Shown: piece after piece, positions 23,957 through 27,510 of the stretch
How the letters are laid out: every line of letters begins with the position of its first letter
Numbering within the stretch: position 1 is the first letter of the stretch
Assembly (NCBI GenBank): GCA_036752345.1
Contig: DAIOSV010000032.1
Location: 1 to 27,510, forward strand
Length of the DNA: 27,510 bases
Source: UBA1715 sp036752345
GTDB taxonomy: Bacteria; Bacteroidota; Bacteroidia; Bacteroidales; UBA1715
Direction of reading: 5' to 3'
Translations under genes and position numbers: made by a program
Notes under the pieces: generated by a model
The model's input: the letters and a program-made list of their open reading frames with translations, nothing else
Told to the model about the DNA's origin: nothing
Databases searched by the model: none

Positions 23957-25848
23957 TTATTTACTTGTATTAGTTCTATTTCGGTTATCGACTTTGACTT
24001 TTTTTACAGCATCTTTTTTGTATTTCGCATAGTAAAGTAAATCACCTTGTGGAGTATATGATTTGTAGTTTCCTTTGCGCTCACCGTTTTTATATGATAT
24101 TTCCTCTTTAATAGGTCCTTCTTTGTANNNNNNNNNNNNNNNNNNNNNNNNNNNNNNNNNNNNNNNNNNNNNNNNNNNNNNNNNNNNNNNNNNNNNNNNN
24201 NNNNNNNNNNNNNNNNNNNNNNNNNNNCTTTGCGCTCACCGTTTTTATATGATATTTCCTCTTTAATAGGTCCTTCTTTGTAACGAGTTATCCATTTACC
24301 TTCAGGGCGTTCGTCTTTGAATGAAAGTTCTCGTTCTGCAACCCCAGATTCATTGTAATAAAGCCAACTGCCGGTCATTTTACCTCTTTCATACGTGCCA
24401 ATAATATTTGGTTTTCCGTTCGTGAAATAAGTTTCGAATTTCCCGTGAAGTTCGCCGTTGTCATAGTTCTTAACAGATTGAAGAATTCCTTTTTCGTTCC
24501 AATATGTTGCTGTTCCCTGATTTACTCCGTTTCTATAGTTTACTTCGTATTTCTTTTGAGTAGGGTTTTCTTCATACCAACCTGTCCAAGTGCCTGTCAT
24601 TAAGCCTTTGTTGAAAAAGCCGATAGTCATTTTTTCACCATTTTCGTACCATTGGGTGAATTCACCTTGTTCTAAATCGTTTTCAAAATTGCCTTCGTGT
24701 TCTTTTTGTCCGTTTTCGTAGTAGAATGTCCACGTACCGGTTTTCATATCAGCATCGTAGTCGCCTTCTTTCCATGTTGCGCCATTCGCATAGAACCATT
24801 GCCAGTGTCCGGTCTTTTTGCCTTGAGAGTAATTTCCGGTATTGCCCGGTTTCCAATTGTCGTGGCGATAATATGTCCACGTGCCGTCTTGTAGGTCGTT
24901 TACAAACGTACCTTGCATGTCCAATTCGCCGGTAGGCATCCACCAATAGGCTTTCCCATTTTTAAGATTGTCTTTGTATTCAATCGAAGAAAGTTTTTGT
25001 GCACCGTCTTCAGTCCAAATTTCTTGTACACCAAACATAGCGCCTTCGTGATAGAAGTTTTTGCGAATCACTTTACCTGCAGAGTTCCATGTGGTCCAAG
25101 CAGAATCCTTTTGTTCGTTGCGATAAAATCCTTTTTCTTTTGGAGTACCGTCTTCAAAATAGCTTTCATATTTGCAGCCAGAACGATCAATTTTTTCTTT
25201 AATTTGGCCATTGTGATAATATTCTATCCAGTTGCCAACTTTTTCACCTTTCTTGTAGTATCCTTTTGATTGAAGTTTACCATCTTCAAATTTGGTAACC
25301 CATTCGTTGTCCTTGAGTCCGTCTTTGTAGTTTCCTTGTGCTTTTACACTTCCGTTTGGCCATGTTTCTTGGAAAAGGCCGTTCCCGTTAGAAACGGTGC
25401 AACCACCTCTAATGTAGCAACTGTTAATTAAATAAACAGTATCATTCTTGTACAAATATTCGCGTTTGAGCATTCCTTCCGGATAGTAATATTTCCAGGA
25501 GGAGTCTTGTTTGTTTGCTTTGTAAAATCCTTCGGCCATTTTTTGACCATTTTCGTTCCATTCGGTGTATGGGCCGTGGAGTTCATTCAACATGTATGTG
25601 GCTTCTTGAACTTTTTTGCCATTTTTGTAGATGATATTTTTCCCATTCAAACGACCGCGTAAAAACTGTGATTCTTGAATTTTGTTTCCCAATGAATCCC
25701 AATATGTCCATTGACCTTGTTCGGTGCCATCGAGCCACGAACCTTTGCTACTCATTTTTCCGTTTTTCCAATAGTAGGTGGAATCTTGTGAATATGATTC
25801 AACAGAAAGTAATGCTAAAAAAATCGAAAGAGGAATTAGTTTCTTCAT
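23957..25848 (-). CDS. Exported MORN-variant (MORN_2/YwqK-like) repeat protein, interrupted by assembly gap
   Basis: Begins with a signal peptide (about 1-20) and continues with some twenty repeats of about 23 residues of the MORN_2 type, seen as GxWxYYxENGQKxxEGNF. Bacteroidota carry many such proteins, often labelled YwqK antitoxin-like by homology, and their function is unknown. A 100-N gap splits it, and the 55 bases before and after the gap are identical. If the duplicate is collapsed, the chain continues as GERKGNYKSYTPQGDLLYYA and ends at the TAA at 23957, giving 578 residues with an intact frame. Reading through the N instead shifts frame and stops falsely at 24004. First gene of the operon with TPR, nnr, divIC-like and flavin reductase-like genes; -7 box 24 bases upstream. 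Confidence 0.87.
24073..24127. repeat. 55-bp direct repeat, copy 1 (left of gap)
   Basis: The 55 bases ending at the first N are identical to 24228-24282. This is most likely the overlap shared by two contig ends (an odd k-mer length), not two genomic copies. Confidence 0.9.
24128..24227. other. Assembly gap, 100 N
   Basis: Exactly 100 N inside the MORN-repeat gene, flanked by a perfect 55-bp duplication. The real gap may be zero (contigs overlapping) or may hide further tandem MORN repeat units. Confidence 0.95.
24228..24282. repeat. 55-bp direct repeat, copy 2 (right of gap)
   Basis: Starts at the first base after the N run and is identical over 55 bases to 24073-24127. Similarity ends exactly at 24282/24127, where the left copy meets the gap. 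Confidence 0.9.
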
Positions 25849-25872
25849 ACGTCATTTCCTATATAATTTGAG

Positions 25873-25880
25873 CAAAGATA
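25873..25880 (-). promoter_or_regulatory. -7 promoter box for the MORN-TPR-nnr operon
   Basis: The minus strand reads TATCTTTG (TAnnTTTG), 24 bases before the ATG of the MORN-repeat gene. No matching -33 box is evident. Confidence 0.55.
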
Positions 25881-25938
25881 AAAAAAGAACGACAATATTG
25901 TTTTGCTATGTTCGCTTTTGTATTAACAATTAAAACAC

Positions 25939-25970
25939 AAAAAAAGCAGGACTACAAATGTGGTCCTGCT
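25939..25970 (-). terminator. Intrinsic terminator of the lipoprotein-barrel unit
   Basis: On the minus strand, AGCAGGAC (25970-25963) pairs with GTCCTGCT (25952-25945). The stem extends inward to about 11 bp with one T-G wobble. A run of six T follows. It lies 31 bases after the stop codon of the barrel protein gene. Confidence 0.88.
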
Positions 25971-26001
25971 TCATTTTTATACAACAAGGGTTGGTTTGTT
26001 G

Positions 26002-26916
26002 TTATTTGTCAAAATAGAAATTGAAGAACAAGTTAGCGCCAATGTTTTGTGTTCCAAAGATTAAGTCAGAACTACTTGGTGACGTTAAGTCAGTGTGTTC
26101 TTCCACTTCGTTAGTAGAAGCGTTAAATCCTTCAATGGTAGTATATGTCTTTCCTGTCCAAGCATAGAGTAACGATAGGTTTACTTCTGCGCCAAAAGAG
26201 ACTTTAGGTGCTAAGAAATATTCCATTCCAATAGCTCCTACAATGCCTGTTCCATGGGTTCCGTCGTTATATACGCTTGTAGGACGAGCATTTGCAATTT
26301 GTCCGTGAGCTGTATATGATACACTAGCATTAACACTAGGAGTTTGGTTGATGTCTGTTATAGCATTTCCATATTTGAAATTATATTTCTCTGTTTGGAA
26401 TGCGTATGCGAGACTTCCTGCTAAAATTCCTTGTAAACGACCGGTACCAAAGCGTTTCTCTAATCCAAGAGCAATTGTTCCGCCATTAAATTTAGAAATA
26501 ATATTATCCGTTACTTGGGCTTCGGACAATGGGTTGATAGCAACTTCTTTGTCGTCTTGTACGAAAAATGAAGAATTGTCGCGTTCAAGTATCAATCCTG
26601 CATTTACACGGATTGCAGATTTTTCACTCGTCAAATATTTTCCTGTGATAGAAACTACCGGATATTGAACACCCGAACTCAGTTGGTTGGTGAACAATGG
26701 TTGGCCGCCAACTTCGTCGAATTTATAATTGTTTGCTGTTGATCCATTGAAGAAATTGCCAAGGTAGTTTACAAATGGATTTGCACTAAAACCAATGGCA
26801 AAGTTTCCAGTTTGGGGCAAATAATCCGAAGCATATGCCTTTTCTGGCGCGGCTTCTTGAGCTATTATTGGTAACGAAAACGTTGCCAATAATAATATAC
26901 TTAATATCTTTTTCAT
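26002..26916 (-). CDS. Outer-membrane beta-barrel-like protein
   Basis: Unrecognised in detail. The frame is open to 26964, but the ATG at 26916 starts a clear signal peptide (MKKILSILLLATFSLPIIAQ) and gives 304 residues. The longer reading would overlap the upstream lipoprotein gene. The mature chain begins AAPEKAYASDYLPQTGNFAIGF and shows alternating hydrophobic/polar strands typical of porin-like barrels (for example VSITGKYLTSEKSAIRVNAG, LAGSLAYAFQTEKYNF, VSFGAEVNLSLLYAW). It ends NLFFNFYFDK, with an aromatic near the C terminus as in barrels inserted by BamA. It lies 31 bases after the lipoprotein gene and is followed by a terminator. The role is unknown; the co-transcribed lipoprotein suggests a cell-surface complex, which is inference. 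Confidence 0.75.
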   Translation of the reverse strand: MKKILSILLLATFSLPIIAQEAAPEKAYASDYLPQTGNFAIGFSANPFVNYLGNFFNGSTANNYKFDEVGGQPLFTNQLSSGVQYPVVSITGKYLTSEKSAIRVNAGLILERDNSSFFVQDDKEVAINPLSEAQVTDNIISKFNGGTIALGLEKRFGTGRLQGILAGSLAYAFQTEKYNFKYGNAITDINQTPSVNASVSYTAHGQIANARPTSVYNDGTHGTGIVGAIGMEYFLAPKVSFGAEVNLSLLYAWTGKTYTTIEGFNASTNEVEEHTDLTSPSSSDLIFGTQNIGANLFFNFYFDK

Positions 26917-26947
26917 ATTGTATCTTTTGAATTTGGAGAGAATGTGA

Positions 26948-27436
26948 TTATTCGCATTTAACATACAAGTTGCGAACTACAGCTTGGTAGTTTTCAAACG
27001 TTGCACTTGCTGGAGTGAATATTGTGTATAGTCTTTGTTCTATCTTGAACTCGCTACTCGTATTTACGAAACCATATGTTTTTTCAAAAGGAGCTATCCC
27101 TATTTTAACATTTGAAGCATTTATAGGAGTTGAACCAACAGCCACAGTGAAAGAATAGTTTCCATCTTCGTCAGTTGTTGTGGTGTAGTATTTCTTTCCG
27201 GTTGCTCCTGTTGCGTATGCAGAGTAGTCAATACTTAAAACTACTGTTACACCACTTGCTTTACTTTCAATGTGTGTTACAAGATCGTCGGCAGTAACAC
27301 CTTTGTCATACGTGATTTTACCTTGTAGTGTACATGTGCCTTGAAGGCTTTCTGTTGTGAATTCTGATTGTTCTTTTTGACAACCTGTGAATGCAGCTAT
27401 AATAAGAGCTGCAATTGCTAGAAAATGTTTTTTCAT
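26948..27436 (-). CDS. Lipoprotein with carboxypeptidase-regulatory-like domain
   Basis: A 162-residue lipoprotein of unknown function. The signal peptide MKKHFLAIAALIIAAFTGC ends in a lipobox-like FTGC with Cys19 as the lipidated residue. The next residues (QKEQSE) resemble the QKDDE-like surface-export signal known from Capnocytophaga, so it may be displayed outside the outer membrane. The rest looks like one Ig-fold domain of the carboxypeptidase-regulatory or Cna-B-like kind: GTCTLQGKITYDKG, VTVVLSIDYSAY and the loop TTTDEDGNYSFTVAV are typical. It ends in VRNLYVKCE, with a second Cys two residues from the end. It is first in a unit with the barrel-like protein. Its promoter would lie at or beyond the window edge; only an AT-rich palindrome is seen there. 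Confidence 0.8.
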   Translation of the reverse strand: MKKHFLAIAALIIAAFTGCQKEQSEFTTESLQGTCTLQGKITYDKGVTADDLVTHIESKASGVTVVLSIDYSAYATGATGKKYYTTTTDEDGNYSFTVAVGSTPINASNVKIGIAPFEKTYGFVNTSSEFKIEQRLYTIFTPASATFENYQAVVRNLYVKCE

Positions 27437-27449
27437 ACTTTTTTTTTAA

Positions 27450-27465
27450 TTAAATAATTATTTAA
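27450..27465. repeat. 16-bp perfect AT-only palindrome in the lipoprotein leader
   Basis: TTAAATAATTATTTAA is its own reverse complement and ends 13 bases upstream of the lipoprotein ATG. It could be an operator or chance in AT-rich DNA. Confidence 0.35.
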
Positions 27466-27510
27466 CGTCGTAAATGTATATAATTTTCGTTTAAAAATAA
27501 TATTTGTTTA

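Noticed and set aside
24004..24127. C-terminal reading of the MORN protein ending at 24004 (TKKDLLKRKYHIK...)
   Set aside because: It is the wrong frame caused by 100 N plus a duplicated 55 bases. The repeat-consistent frame continues GERKGNYKSYTPQ and stops at 23957.
23957..25848. MORN_2/YwqK-like protein and neighbour as a toxin-antitoxin pair
   Set aside because: The YwqK antitoxin label is inherited from a Bacillus gene. This protein is exported, about 578 residues long, and no toxin-like gene is next to it.
26917..26964. Longer start of the barrel-like protein at 26964
   Set aside because: It would overlap the lipoprotein gene and hide a standard signal peptide. The MKKIL start at 26916 is better.
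1..27510. CRISPR arrays, insertion sequences, prophage or integrative elements
   Set aside because: No regularly spaced repeats, transposase, integrase or phage gene was seen. The only long direct repeat is the assembly duplication at 24073/24228. The tRNA genes are intact without partial copies that would suggest attachment sites.

Overview
This looks like a draft scaffold from a member of the Bacteroidota, probably the Bacteroidales. Four things point there: the AT-rich sequence; the -7 promoter element TAnnTTTG in front of at least nine transcription units; the gene families (paired seven-bladed Reg_prop propellers with a Y_Y_Y domain, the Bacteroidota-type GlmU-like protein, a SecA of about 1100 residues); and a lipoprotein whose +2 region resembles the Bacteroidota surface-export signal. 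Two runs of exactly 100 N (15098-15197 and 24128-24227) are scaffold placeholders, and each distorts the gene it sits in.

Layout, left to right. A tRNA-Gln and the ribosomal operon rpsF-rpsR-rplI lie on the minus strand, followed by a plus-strand tRNA-Ser with its own promoter and terminator. Next on the minus strand come a 1106-residue sensor phosphatase (14-blade periplasmic propeller, Y_Y_Y, one membrane span, SpoIIE/PP2C domain) and a UbiD-family decarboxylase. The decarboxylase is divergent from a GlmU-like gene, which is followed by lon. lon converges on secA across a bidirectional terminator. An aldehyde dehydrogenase and a short-chain dehydrogenase, both cut by the first gap, follow, then a secreted GH43 glycosidase. 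A plus-strand tRNA-Met runs tail to tail into an argF-CPBP protease pair. mdh is a single unit with its own promoter and terminator. A five-gene minus-strand operon encodes a MORN-repeat protein, a TPR protein, NAD(P)H-hydrate repair enzyme Nnr, a DivIC/FtsB-like division protein and a flavin reductase-like protein. The window ends with a lipoprotein and an outer-membrane beta-barrel-like protein in one unit.

Most genes are housekeeping: translation, secretion, proteolysis, cofactor repair, central metabolism. The accessory or less understood parts are the propeller phosphatase, the gapped dehydrogenase pair, the MORN/TPR genes and the terminal lipoprotein/barrel pair. I see no CRISPR array, insertion sequence, phage gene or defence island. 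No stretch over 300 bases lacks a gene; the longest is 15743-15969. I found no convincing new multi-gene system. The most useful observations are two assembly corrections, interleaved divergent promoters, a standard ornithine carbamoyltransferase in a phylum where a succinylornithine enzyme is known, and several unexplained hairpins.
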